Shown here piece after piece: positions 1 through 8,830 of a stretch of DNA of 64,000 nucleotides. The notes beneath the pieces were generated by a model. It did not search any database and was not told the origin of the DNA. It was given only the letters and a program-made list of their open reading frames with translations. A program made the position numbers and the translations under genes. The first letter of the stretch is position 1. Every line of letters starts with the position of its first letter. The DNA is from JAAUUE01 sp943370025 (lineage in GTDB: Bacteria; Cyanobacteriota; Cyanobacteriia; Cyanobacteriales; JAAUUE01), in NCBI GenBank assembly GCA_943370025.1, contig CALRPI020000004.1:55711-119710 (forward strand), given 5' to 3'.

Positions 1-1
1 C

Positions 2-1294
2 TTCACTCTCACTCAACAAGTTAAACCTATTACCGTTGCCGAAATCCGTGATTTGATAGACCCCCACACTGCTATTTTAGAGTGGTATATTGGCACAGAC
101 AGTTTCCAAATATTCATCGTCACCCAGTCAAAGTTGGAAGTTGTGCCGTTTGACAAAGCCGAATTAGAAAAGCTAGAAGCGTGGAATAAAACGTATCTCG
201 AAGCATTATTTAACAACACCGAAACCTGGCGAAATAATCTTTCCGAGTCGCTGAATAGTCTTTCCCAGATATTGCGCCTCGATGCAATTCTCAATCATCC
301 CGCCCTAGCCAATTGTGACTCCCTAATTTTAGTTCCCCACCGCTACCTGCATCTATTCCCGCTTCATGCCTTATCGGTTAGCCAACAAACTTGGAAGCGA
401 TTTAACCCAGAAACTCCCTATCTGGAACCCCCCGCCAACCCTTGTCTGCTAGATTGCTTCAAAAAAGGTGTGCGATACGCCCCCAGTTGCCAACTCCTGC
501 AACGGGTACAACAGCGAGAACGCCCATCTGCCGATCGCCGCACCCTGTTCGCCATCCAAAACCCTACCGAAGACCTTGCCTACACAGATATAGAAGTAGA
601 AGTCATCAAACGTGACTTTTCACCCGCCGACATTTTAAGCAAACAACAAGCCACCAAAACTGCCCTCCTTGACAACCTAGAAACGATCGCCCAAGCCCAC
701 TACATCCACTTCTCCTGTCACGGTTCCTTTGATTTCCAGACACCCCTAATTTCATCCCTAATCCTAGCAGGAGCCATAGAATCAATAGACTCACCCACTC
801 CCAACGGGACAAAATCTCTCCGATTGCGTTCCGGGGGACAAGCCAATCCCGCCAAATGCCTAACTCTGCAAGACATCTTTGCTACACTGAACTTACCTAA
901 ATGTCGCCTCGTCACCCTCTCCGCTTGCGAAACGGGGTTGACAGACACAACCAAACAAAGTGATGACTGTATTGGCTTGGCGACAGGCTTTTTGTATGCT
1001 GGTAGTCAGGGAGTACTCTCTAGTTTGTGGTCAGTGGATGATATCGCCACCGCCTATTTAATGATTAAATGCTACGAAAATCTGGGAACATCTGATATGG
1101 CAGTAGCCCTGAATACAGCCCAACTTTGGCTGCGAGATGCTACCCAATCTAAATTGCTAGAATGGATAGGTAAATTAAAATTAGATTCAGAGTCAACCCA
1201 AGGTATCAAAGGTTTCCTTGAAAGTTATGGTTCTGACGAAACACCATTTGATAGCCCGTTTTACTGGGCTGCATTTTGCGCTATAGGGAAATAA
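2..1294 (+). CDS. CHAT-domain protease, 5'-truncated by the window edge
   Basis: The frame is open from base 2, so the true start lies left of the window; the TTG at 53 is only an internal codon. The visible 430 codons form a CHAT domain, a caspase-HetF-associated cysteine peptidase related to separase. The usual domain opening (VAEIRDLIDPHTAILEWYIG) is followed by the catalytic His in FSCHG (bases 710-724) and the catalytic Cys in LSACETG (Cys codon 926-928). The C-terminal GLATGFLYAG and SSLWSVDD segments are also typical. The upstream part is probably a TPR or other sensor region, but it is not visible. The gene ends 5 bp before a second gene and forms a three-gene operon. Substrate and trigger are unknown; the partners downstream are the obvious candidates for substrate or effector. 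Confidence 0.9.
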   Translation, partial: FTLTQQVKPITVAEIRDLIDPHTAILEWYIGTDSFQIFIVTQSKLEVVPFDKAELEKLEAWNKTYLEALFNNTETWRNNLSESLNSLSQILRLDAILNHPALANCDSLILVPHRYLHLFPLHALSVSQQTWKRFNPETPYLEPPANPCLLDCFKKGVRYAPSCQLLQRVQQRERPSADRRTLFAIQNPTEDLAYTDIEVEVIKRDFSPADILSKQQATKTALLDNLETIAQAHYIHFSCHGSFDFQTPLISSLILAGAIESIDSPTPNGTKSLRLRSGGQANPAKCLTLQDIFATLNLPKCRLVTLSACETGLTDTTKQSDDCIGLATGFLYAGSQGVLSSLWSVDDIATAYLMIKCYENLGTSDMAVALNTAQLWLRDATQSKLLEWIGKLKLDSESTQGIKGFLESYGSDETPFDSPFYWAAFCAIGK

Positions 1295-1299
1295 AAATT

Positions 1300-1626
1300 A
1301 TGACTACAAATCCTCTCTTATTGGCTTTCCCAAGCTTTGTAGAAAAAGAAACCATTGAAATAGACATTTTAAGGGACTTAGATCGAGCCTTAGAATCCTT
1401 CAGCAGCGAACCTTTGCCAAATACAGAGGAAACTCTGAATGAATGGTTACGCAACCACAAAGATATTAGAGAACAGCTTAGAAAGTTTTCACCAAATAAT
1501 AAAGAAATTACCAAGGTCAAAGCTCAACAACCCAAAACAGGAGTCGGTAACGTCTTTCAGGAATTACGCACAGCAGTGAAAGAAAAACTCGAAGAGATCG
1601 AAAAAGAGACTAACAAGGGGAGATAA
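1300..1626 (+). CDS. Small protein between CHAT protease and membrane partner, unknown function
   Basis: This encodes 108 residues from the ATG at 1300, five bases after the CHAT stop. An in-frame TTG at 1276 would overlap the CHAT gene and is less likely. The protein is charged and helical-looking. It ends in a Lys/Glu-rich helix (about residues 80-108) and has no signal peptide or membrane segment. I recognise no family. Its place between the protease and the membrane protein, with 5-bp gaps on both sides, implies co-expression and probably a shared complex. It could be an adaptor, an inhibitor or a protease substrate. That is inference from position only. Confidence 0.75.
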   Translation: MTTNPLLLAFPSFVEKETIEIDILRDLDRALESFSSEPLPNTEETLNEWLRNHKDIREQLRKFSPNNKEITKVKAQQPKTGVGNVFQELRTAVKEKLEEIEKETNKGR

Positions 1627-1631
1627 ATTTT

Positions 1632-3155
1632 ATGTCTCCTACCAAAATCTATGCCCCGAATGTTCATTTGTTTGCCTATCAATTGCGAAAAGAATCTGAA
1701 CCTCAAGAAAAACTATTTGAGGAAGGTGGAAATATCTTAAGACAATTCGGGATTAATCAAACAATTGATATCCAAGATAAACCCGGATATCGAGTTGAAC
1801 TTTTGGCTAGACAAAGCGAAGATAATGCCTCTATTTTCTTTGAAAAATGGTCGGATTCCCCCATCACAGGTATTGCTTATCCCATCCGAATTCACGATAC
1901 ATTTGCCTTAGCATTGAATGTCCGCCGTCCCGAAAAAAATGAACAGGGACTTAAAACCTCTGATGTAGATATCGACTTCTTTAAACGATTGCATCCCAGC
2001 GACTGCTGGATACCAAACGAAGTTAATGCTTCTATTGGTCAAACTTTATTGTTAACTCTTTGGTACACTCCAGAGAAAACTTGGCGATTTTGGAACTCAA
2101 GAGAAGATCAAGAAAAGCTGAAATCTTTGGCTGATAAATGCTTGCGATCTTTTATTCCTAAAAAGTTAGACACGCCTCCATTTTACCGATCGAGCGAACT
2201 ATTTGGTAGTCCAATTTTTGAGTATGGTATTCCCGATGGGTTAGAAAATCATTGTCACATTTTAGTTTGGATATTCGTAACTCCTGAAACCGACACGAAA
2301 TTACAAGAAGAATATCCTAATTTAGTTGATATTTTTTGCTATCGTCATAAAATCATCCATGCATATGAATTAAGTCGATCTATTTATAAAGTTCTCTCCC
2401 ATAGCTATAAAGAAATAAAATCAAAAATAGCTATTGTTGAAAGGTTACCAGATGAGGAGACCTTAGATTCGAGCGAATTAGAAGAATTGAAAAAGGCACT
2501 TAAGAACATTCCTAGCCTTAATTTTAGTTACATTGAGTTAATCAGAGACTTGGATAACTACCGCCTCCCTCTTAAAATTAATCTTCAAAATTATGAAAGA
2601 GAGATTAAGCTGGTACAAAAGAAATATCCACAAGAAGATTTAAGGTTTCTCGAATATTTTGCAGATGAAAAAGCCCATATTTTTGTACAGCAAATTCAAG
2701 CAGACTTGGACTATTTTGCTAATGGATCGGATTTACTAGAAACAGCGTTAGATGCTATCCGAGGACGGGTGGAGATAGAACAAGCAGAGATTGATCGCAA
2801 CCTCCAAAAAACCGTCCAATCTGTAGGCTTTGGTATAGGTGCAGCAGGTGTAGTAGCAACTAGCACCCCATACTGGATTAAGCAGGAACCAGGAGTCATA
2901 GACATTAATAAGCCATTTAATTTTAGTGCCTTAACTACGTTCATATTAATTATCTTTCTCAGCTTGAGTGCAGGCTTTATTACTTGGAAAGCTGCTAATA
3001 ATCTAATAAACCGAAAAGACAATAATAGAAAAGTGAAGTCACAAAAAAAACTAGCCGGAGATCAACCGAGCTTGACCCCAGAACAAACTGCCAGTACGTC
3101 ATTTATTATCCAGCAACCAGAAGAAGCGCAATCGACCAAATCTAATAATTCCTAG
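1632..3155 (+). CDS. 507-aa protein with two C-terminal membrane helices (CorA-like topology), CHAT operon
   Basis: The start ATG at 1632 is preceded by a strong Shine-Dalgarno-like aaggggag. Residues 1 to about 385 are soluble and mixed alpha/beta, then helical and charged. A hydrophobic segment starts at about residue 397 (SVGFGIGAAGVVATS), and a second spans about 431-453 (LTTFILIIFLSLSAGFITW). A 50-residue polar tail follows. A large cytosolic domain, a long acidic/basic helix (RGRVEIEQAEIDRNLQ) and two closely spaced C-terminal helices recall CorA-type channels, but no GMN motif is present, so magnesium transport is not supported. Fused or neighbouring two-helix CorA-like proteins are known as putative membrane effectors in bacterial conflict systems. 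Here it may be the effector or target of the upstream CHAT protease. Function is inference. Confidence 0.8.
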   Translation: MSPTKIYAPNVHLFAYQLRKESEPQEKLFEEGGNILRQFGINQTIDIQDKPGYRVELLARQSEDNASIFFEKWSDSPITGIAYPIRIHDTFALALNVRRPEKNEQGLKTSDVDIDFFKRLHPSDCWIPNEVNASIGQTLLLTLWYTPEKTWRFWNSREDQEKLKSLADKCLRSFIPKKLDTPPFYRSSELFGSPIFEYGIPDGLENHCHILVWIFVTPETDTKLQEEYPNLVDIFCYRHKIIHAYELSRSIYKVLSHSYKEIKSKIAIVERLPDEETLDSSELEELKKALKNIPSLNFSYIELIRDLDNYRLPLKINLQNYEREIKLVQKKYPQEDLRFLEYFADEKAHIFVQQIQADLDYFANGSDLLETALDAIRGRVEIEQAEIDRNLQKTVQSVGFGIGAAGVVATSTPYWIKQEPGVIDINKPFNFSALTTFILIIFLSLSAGFITWKAANNLINRKDNNRKVKSQKKLAGDQPSLTPEQTASTSFIIQQPEEAQSTKSNNS

Positions 3156-3201
3156 AAGTTTCTAAAAAAATCCCATCATCTAGTTGTCCTTTGAGCTCGG
3201 A

Positions 3202-4047
3202 TCATTTGATCTTAAAAGGGGGCAGGGGACTAGGGGCAGATTTTAGTTCAGTTCCCATCCGGGCAACTTCGACGAACTGACTGACCCGGTTGGGATCGAT
3301 CGGCTCCTCAATCTTACCCCGGCGCTTCAGGGAGCTAGAGACAATTACCCCATCAGCAGCTTTGATCAGAGTACCAATATTTTCCCAAGTTGCCCCACTG
3401 CCGATCAACACTGGAGTTCCCTTAGCGGCAGCCATAGCTAATTCCAAGTCTGCAAAATTAGGTGGATCCCCAGTCACCCAGCCGCTGAGGATTACAGCAT
3501 CCGCCAAACCCCGCTCGATCGCTTCCTGGACAGCAATAGTTAAATTAGTATTGCTCAAGGGGCGGGCATGTTTTACCAACACATCCGCGAAAATCTGCAC
3601 ATCACAACCCAACTCCCGACGATAGCGCAATAGCTCATTGGCTTTGCCCTCAATGAAGCCCTGATCTGTCGCCATCACCCCAGTCAGGACATTCACCCGG
3701 ATAAACTGTGCTCCAGTGCAAGCCGCGATCGCCATCGCACTCAGAGCATCATTGCGTAAAACATTGATCCCCATAGGTAGGGTAATAATATTTTTCAGGC
3801 GGTGCATAATCAAGGTCATGGCACTAATCACCGCCCCATCTACTTGATCCTTCACAAAAGGCGCGTCGAAAAAGTTCTCGATAATGATCCCATCCACACC
3901 CCCCGCAGCCAATGCTGTGGCTTCCTGCTCGGCGCGATCGATCACTGATTGCAGACTCCCTCCCCAACGGGCAGAACTAGGCAGGGGCAACAAATGTACC
4001 ACGCCAATAATTGGATTTGGGTTTTTAAAGATTTGCTTGAGACTCAC
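3202..4047 (-). CDS. btpA: BtpA family protein, photosystem I biogenesis
   Basis: This 281-aa protein matches the BtpA family along its length. The N-terminal IIGVVHLLPLPSSARWGG, the central GGVDGIIIENFFDAPF and the C-terminal VLIGSGATWENI stretch are family hallmarks in a TIM-barrel-like fold. In Synechocystis, BtpA is a thylakoid-associated extrinsic protein needed to accumulate photosystem I reaction-centre proteins. The gene is convergent with the CHAT operon (46 bp apart) and divergent from rimO. The start ATG at 4047 gives the expected length. Confidence 0.93.
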   Translation of the reverse strand: MSLKQIFKNPNPIIGVVHLLPLPSSARWGGSLQSVIDRAEQEATALAAGGVDGIIIENFFDAPFVKDQVDGAVISAMTLIMHRLKNIITLPMGINVLRNDALSAMAIAACTGAQFIRVNVLTGVMATDQGFIEGKANELLRYRRELGCDVQIFADVLVKHARPLSNTNLTIAVQEAIERGLADAVILSGWVTGDPPNFADLELAMAAAKGTPVLIGSGATWENIGTLIKAADGVIVSSSLKRRGKIEEPIDPNRVSQFVEVARMGTELKSAPSPLPPFKIK

Positions 4048-4237
4048 AGATATTCCTAACTAGAGCAGCGTTATGCTGCCGATAAAATGTTTTAATAAAA
4101 GTTCATGCACTTCTAGAATTTCAACCAAAATTGTATCTCTATTTGCGGATCAACCAATAATTGTTTCCTAGGGGATACCTAACTACTCTACACAAACCAT
4201 GGATCTAGAGTTCCCTAATCATCGCTATAAAAATCCT

Positions 4238-5560
4238 ATGACTAATAAGCCTACGATCGCCATCTCCCACCTCGGCTGTGAAAAAAACCGCATTGACACT
4301 GAGCATATGCTGGGTCTACTGGTGGAAGCTGGCTATGGGGTGGATGCCAACGAAGAATTGGCAGACTACGTAATTGTTAATACCTGTAGTTTTATTGAAT
4401 CTGCTCGCCAAGAGTCGGTGCGGACTCTGGTAGAGCTGGCAGAAGCAGACAAAAAAATTGTGATTACCGGCTGTATGGCGCAGCATTTTCAGGAGCAATT
4501 GTTAGAAGAAATTCCTGAGGCTGTAGCAGTGGTTGGCACCGGCGATTACCAGAAAATTGTTCAAGTGATCGAACGAGTAGAGCAGGGCGATCGCGTCACC
4601 CAGATCACCCAGGAACCTACCTATATTGCCGATGAAACCATCCCCCGCTACCGCACCACCTCTGAAGGGGTGGCTTATCTCCGGGTGGCCGAGGGCTGTG
4701 ATTATCGCTGTGCTTTTTGTATTATTCCTCACCTGCGGGGCAATCAGCGATCGAGAACCATCGAGTCTATTGTTACGGAAGCGCAACAATTAGCTGAGCA
4801 GGGAGTGCAAGAAATTATTCTGATTTCCCAAATAACGACCAATTATGGACTAGACTTGTATGGGGAGCCTAAGTTAGCCGAACTAATCAGGGCTTTGGGC
4901 AAAGTGGATATCCCATGGATTAGAATGCACTACGCCTACCCTACGGGTTTGACGAGCGCGGTCATTACTGCCATTCGAGAAACTCCCAATATCCTCCCCT
5001 ACCTAGATTTGCCCTTGCAACACTCCCATCCTGATATGCTCCGGGCGATGAATCGTCCTTGGCATGGGAGAGTTAACGACAAAATTATTGAACAAATTAA
5101 GACAGCGATTCCTGAAGCGGTGATGCGAACCACATTTATTGTGGGATTTCCCGGAGAAACGGATGAACACTTCCAACATTTGTTACAATTCGTAAAGCGT
5201 CATGAATTTGACCATGCAGGCGTGTTTACTTTTTCCCGTGAAGAAGGAACTCCCGCCTTCAACTTGCCCCACCAGATTTCTCAGGAAGTAATGGATATCC
5301 GGCGTGATACCCTGATGGCTGCCCAACAGCCCATCGCTTTCAAAAAAAATCAAGCCTACGTGGGCAAGGTAGTGGATGTGCTAATCGAGCAGGAAAATCC
5401 AGAGACCGGTGAACTGATTGGGCGATCGCCTAATTTTTCGCCAGAAGTGGATGGGTTAGTTTATGTGCAAGGGGAAGCTCACCTAGGCACAATCACTAGG
5501 GTAAAAATCACTGATGCTGATGTCTATGACCTCTACGGTCAGACCATCCCCCATGAGTAA
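4238..5560 (+). CDS. rimO: Ribosomal protein S12 methylthiotransferase RimO
   Basis: RimO is a radical SAM methylthiotransferase that thiolates an aspartate of ribosomal protein S12. The protein begins with the UPF0004 domain (ISHLGCEKNRIDTEHM, conserved cysteines in NTCSFI and TGCMA). The radical SAM cluster motif follows in GCDYRCAFCIIP (CxxxCxxC). A C-terminal TRAM domain contains GRSPNFSPEVDGLVYV. I prefer the ATG at 4238 (MTNKPT), because the family starts just before this motif; an ATG at 4199 would add 13 unusual residues. All three cluster cysteines are present, so the enzyme looks functional. Confidence 0.95.
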   Translation: MTNKPTIAISHLGCEKNRIDTEHMLGLLVEAGYGVDANEELADYVIVNTCSFIESARQESVRTLVELAEADKKIVITGCMAQHFQEQLLEEIPEAVAVVGTGDYQKIVQVIERVEQGDRVTQITQEPTYIADETIPRYRTTSEGVAYLRVAEGCDYRCAFCIIPHLRGNQRSRTIESIVTEAQQLAEQGVQEIILISQITTNYGLDLYGEPKLAELIRALGKVDIPWIRMHYAYPTGLTSAVITAIRETPNILPYLDLPLQHSHPDMLRAMNRPWHGRVNDKIIEQIKTAIPEAVMRTTFIVGFPGETDEHFQHLLQFVKRHEFDHAGVFTFSREEGTPAFNLPHQISQEVMDIRRDTLMAAQQPIAFKKNQAYVGKVVDVLIEQENPETGELIGRSPNFSPEVDGLVYVQGEAHLGTITRVKITDADVYDLYGQTIPHE

Positions 5561-5612
5561 ATCTTGGGTAAATCATGAGTAAATCAACTTCACAAAACTA
5601 AATCAACAAATT

Positions 5613-7157
5613 ATGACCCTTTCATTTTCTAGCCTTGGTCTCTCAGACACTCTTGTTCAACAAATAGAAGCTTTGGGTTTCTCTACACCTACCCATATCC
5701 AGGCTCAAGCAATTCCTCAGTTATTATCTGGTCGAGATGTAGTCGGCCAATCCCAAACCGGCACAGGCAAAACCGCTGCTTTCTCTCTGCCGATTTTGGA
5801 GCAGATTGATGTAGATAGCAAAGATGTCCAAGCTCTGATTCTCACCCCCACTAGAGAATTGGCACAACAGGTAACTCAAGCCATCAAGGATTTCAGCGGA
5901 ATTAGCGATCGCCCCAGCAAAGATTTCCGCCGCCTACAGATACTTACCGTCTGTGGTGGTCAATCCATGGAACGCCAGACTCGTCCCCTACAAAAGGGTG
6001 TCCAGATCGTAGTTGGCACACCGGGACGGGTGATTGACCTGATCAACCGAGGGAACCTAAAACTAGATCAAGTCCGCTTTGTCGTCTTGGATGAAGCCGA
6101 TGAGATGCTCAGTATGGGCTTTATCGACGATGTGCAGACAATCCTCGAAAGCTCTCCCTCTAGTCGTCAAACAGCCTGCTTCAGTGCCACCATGCCTCGG
6201 CAGATTCGTGACTTGGTAAATAGATTCCTCAAATCTCCCACCACTGTCACCGTCGATCAACCAAAGGCGGCTCCGACCAAGATTGACCAAAAAGTCTACA
6301 TGATCCCTAGAGGTTGGACAAAGAGCAGAGCCTTACAGCCCATCTTGGAACTAGAAGATCCAGAAGCAGCTTTAATCTTTGTCCGGACAAGGGCTGCCGC
6401 AGCAGAACTAACTAGCCAACTCCAAGCAGCCGGCCACAGTGCCGATGAATACCACGGCGACCTCAGCCAAGGACAGCGGGAACGCCTGTTGCAAAGATTC
6501 CGCCAGTGCCAAGTCCGCTGGGTGGTGGCGACAGATATAGCCGCTCGTGGTCTAGATGTGGATCACTTGACCCATGTAATTAACTACGATTTGCCCGATA
6601 GCGTGGAAACCTATATTCACCGGATCGGCAGAACTGGTAGAGCTGGTAAAACTGGGGTAGCAATTTCTCTGATTGGCTCCATGGAGCGTCGTAAGTTGCA
6701 ACTGATTGAGCGGCGGGTACGTCAAGGGTTGGAAGTTGTGAAGATTCCTAGCCGATCGCAGATTGAAGCCAAGCGCCTAGATAAACTCCAGTCGCAACTC
6801 AAAGAAGCTCTGACTGGTGAAAGAATGGCTTCCTTCTTGCCCATCATCCGCGAATTGAGTGAAGAGTATGATGCCCACGCGATCGCAGCGGCGGCTCTGC
6901 AAATGTTCTACGATGAAACCCAACCTAGCTGGGGTAATACCGAAGACTTGGATATCCCCATGGATTCTGGCAAACCTATGCTCAAGGGAGGTCAACACAA
7001 CGATCGCTACGATCGGGGTCATGGTCGCAATGATCGCAATGACCGAGGCGATCGCTATGGTCGCAGTGGTGGCGGAGATCACCGTTCCGAAGCTGGACGC
7101 TCTGGTAGCAAACCCAAATTCCGAGGTCAAGAGATCAGCCTAAAAACTCAAGGATAG
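5613..7157 (+). CDS. DEAD-box RNA helicase (CrhR/DeaD-like)
   Basis: This 514-aa protein has the full motif set of a DEAD-box ATP-dependent RNA helicase: Q-motif region FSTPTHIQ, motif I SQTGTGKT, Ia PTRELAQQ, II DEAD (VLDEADEM), III SAT, V ATDIAARGLDVD and VI HRIGRTGRAG. A helper domain of about 100 residues follows. The last 50 residues are Arg/Asp/Gly-rich with YDRGHGRNDRNDRGDR-like repeats, a probable RNA-binding tail. Such enzymes unwind mRNA or rRNA structure; the cyanobacterial relative CrhR is redox- and cold-regulated. It lies 52 bp after rimO on the same strand and may be read with it. Assignment to crhR itself is not certain. Confidence 0.93.
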   Translation: MTLSFSSLGLSDTLVQQIEALGFSTPTHIQAQAIPQLLSGRDVVGQSQTGTGKTAAFSLPILEQIDVDSKDVQALILTPTRELAQQVTQAIKDFSGISDRPSKDFRRLQILTVCGGQSMERQTRPLQKGVQIVVGTPGRVIDLINRGNLKLDQVRFVVLDEADEMLSMGFIDDVQTILESSPSSRQTACFSATMPRQIRDLVNRFLKSPTTVTVDQPKAAPTKIDQKVYMIPRGWTKSRALQPILELEDPEAALIFVRTRAAAAELTSQLQAAGHSADEYHGDLSQGQRERLLQRFRQCQVRWVVATDIAARGLDVDHLTHVINYDLPDSVETYIHRIGRTGRAGKTGVAISLIGSMERRKLQLIERRVRQGLEVVKIPSRSQIEAKRLDKLQSQLKEALTGERMASFLPIIRELSEEYDAHAIAAAALQMFYDETQPSWGNTEDLDIPMDSGKPMLKGGQHNDRYDRGHGRNDRNDRGDRYGRSGGGDHRSEAGRSGSKPKFRGQEISLKTQG

Positions 7158-7184
7158 ATACCTAAACGGCTTCTATCGCTGTTA

Positions 7185-7289
7185 CTATAGCCAAGCCAGC
7201 ACCATTCTAGTTAGGACGGGAACATTTTTGCGGGCTTCGACTACGCTCAGCCCTCAGAAACGTCCTAATCAAAATGGTGCCAGCTATAG
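7185..7289. repeat. Palindromic element, family G
   Basis: Terminal inverted repeats CTATAGC..GCACCATT and AATGGTGC..GCTATAG enclose a second inverted pair (TTAGGACG / CGTCCTAA) and the core GGCTTCGACTACGCTCAG. The same core occurs in elements of families B and C elsewhere in the window. It fills the gap after the helicase gene. Confidence 0.75.
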
Positions 7290-7380
7290 CTAGAATAGGG
7301 TGTGGGAAACATTGGATTGTGTGTCAAAATATGGTTGGCGGGGTAAAATAGTAGGCTATTATTTATCTTTCCAAAATCCT

Positions 7381-7656
7381 ATGAGCTGTCAAGACCTCGA
7401 CAATCTAACGACGGAAACCCTAATTTCTAAAGCTAACTACCCAGTATTTCGCTGTGAAGAGTGTATTAAAATTAATAGCCGCTGGGTGCATCTGCGTATT
7501 TGCCAAACCTGTGGAAAAATGTTGTGTTGTGACTCTTCTCAGCATCAACATGCTCGCGGGCATTACAATGAAACAGGACATTCAGTAATTAGCTCGGCTG
7601 AATTGGGAGAACAGTGGCTGTGGTGCTTTGTGCATAATCAAGCAAAAGAATATTAA
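7381..7656 (+). CDS. UBP-type zinc finger protein
   Basis: This encodes a 91-aa protein from the ATG at 7381 (MSCQDLDNL). A longer reading from a GTG at 7300 runs into the preceding repeat and is unlikely. The sequence holds a ZnF-UBP fold: FRCEEC, then WVHLRICQTCGKMLCC, then the HARGHYNETGH histidine cluster, followed by WLWCFVH. In eukaryotes this domain binds the ubiquitin C-terminus; bacterial stand-alone versions are widespread but their role is unknown. Cys and His ligand spacing is complete, so zinc binding is very likely. Confidence 0.88.
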   Translation: MSCQDLDNLTTETLISKANYPVFRCEECIKINSRWVHLRICQTCGKMLCCDSSQHQHARGHYNETGHSVISSAELGEQWLWCFVHNQAKEY

Positions 7657-7717
7657 GCTGGGGCTAATTCTATCGCGAAGGAGATTAGGATGAGTTGGAT
7701 TGTGTAACCCATACTCC

Positions 7718-7805
7718 CTAAATGATTATTGATAAAGTGGCTAGGGGTTATGATTTTTCGCCCCCGCTGGGGGCGAAAAATCATACTTTAATAAATAGCA
7801 TCTAA
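7718..7805 (-). repeat. Palindromic element, family E (reverse orientation)
   Basis: The ends resemble TTAGAGG-TATTTATAAAGT in inverted form. The core hairpin at 7749-7785 has a long perfect stem (TATGATTTTTCGCCCCC) around a 3-base loop. It may terminate transcription after the zinc-finger gene. Confidence 0.75.
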
Positions 7806-7858
7806 TTGTCTAGGGTTTGCGCAAGTTCTGATGTAGTTTCCCGAAATGGAGGTTTCTT

Positions 7859-8812
7859 GTGACAACAACTATTCAAGGTAAGCCGATCGAAGCTATCTGG
7901 CCTAGCCTCCCGCTAGCAGCTTGGCAGGATACCTACATCACACTCCATCTATGGCTTCAGATTATTGGCAAAATTCGCCTAGCACTGTCTCCCCATCTCA
8001 ACCACTGGTGGCAATCTACGCTCTATGTAACACCCCGTGGATTAACAACCGCTTCAATCCCCTACAAAACCCGCAGTTTGCAGATCAGCTTTGATTTTCT
8101 CGATCATCAACTAAAAATTGCTACCAATGATGGCACTACCAAAATAATTGTGCTTGAACCGCGATCGGTTGCGGATTTTTATCGATCGGTCATAGGCACA
8201 TTGAGAGAGATTGGGATCGAAGTCCAAATTTGGACAATGCCCCAAGAAGTGATCGCCCCAATTCCGTTCGACCAAGATCATCAACATGCGGCTTATAACC
8301 CAGAATATGCACAAAGATTTTGGCGAATCCTTGTCCAAACCGATCGAGTTATGACAGCTTTTCGTTGCCAGTTCATTGGTAAATCCAGCCCCGTACATTT
8401 CTTCTGGGGTAGCTGTGACCTTGCTGTAACCCGCTTCTCTGGTCGTCGTGCGCCAGAACATCCGGGTGGAGTTCCTAATATGGCAGATTGGGTCACTAGA
8501 GAGGCTTACTCCCACGAAGTTAGTAGCTGTGGGTTCTGGCCCGGTGGTGGTTCTATCGCCGAACCTGTTTTTTATGCTTATGCCTACCCTACACCAGAAG
8601 GATTTCGAGATTACCCCATCCTACCCAAGGCGGCATTTTATAGCTCAGAGATGCAGGAGTTTATCCTGCCCTACGAAGCTATTAGACAGGCTGAGGATCC
8701 AGATACGATGCTCCTTGCTTTTTTCCAAAGTACCTATGAAGCAGCAGCAAATTTAGGACAGTGGGATCGCCAAGGACTGGAGCGGACTTCAGCTTTACAG
8801 GAATCTTTGTAA
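7859..8812 (+). CDS. DUF5996 family protein
   Basis: This 317-aa soluble protein starts at the GTG at 7859, preceded by an aggttt-type weak ribosome site. It matches DUF5996: WPSLPLAAWQDTYITLHLW near the start, GLTTASIPY, and the C-terminal block HFFWGSCDLAVTRFSGR followed by EVSSCGFWPGGG and YAYAYPTPEGF. The function of the family is unknown. The conserved His, Cys and Gly-rich blocks suggest a ligand- or metal-binding site, but that is inference. It is followed 18 bp later by an exported unknown protein. Confidence 0.88.
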   Translation: MTTTIQGKPIEAIWPSLPLAAWQDTYITLHLWLQIIGKIRLALSPHLNHWWQSTLYVTPRGLTTASIPYKTRSLQISFDFLDHQLKIATNDGTTKIIVLEPRSVADFYRSVIGTLREIGIEVQIWTMPQEVIAPIPFDQDHQHAAYNPEYAQRFWRILVQTDRVMTAFRCQFIGKSSPVHFFWGSCDLAVTRFSGRRAPEHPGGVPNMADWVTREAYSHEVSSCGFWPGGGSIAEPVFYAYAYPTPEGFRDYPILPKAAFYSSEMQEFILPYEAIRQAEDPDTMLLAFFQSTYEAAANLGQWDRQGLERTSALQESL

Positions 8813-8830
8813 AAACATCCTTGATTAATA

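Noticed and set aside
1632..3155. CorA magnesium transporter identity for the 507-aa protein
   Set aside because: The two-helix C-terminal topology fits, but there is no GMN motif after the first helix and the N-terminal part does not resemble CorA.
1632..3155. Bacterial gasdermin as partner of the CHAT protease
   Set aside because: Known bacterial gasdermins are about half this length and lack two C-terminal membrane helices of this type.
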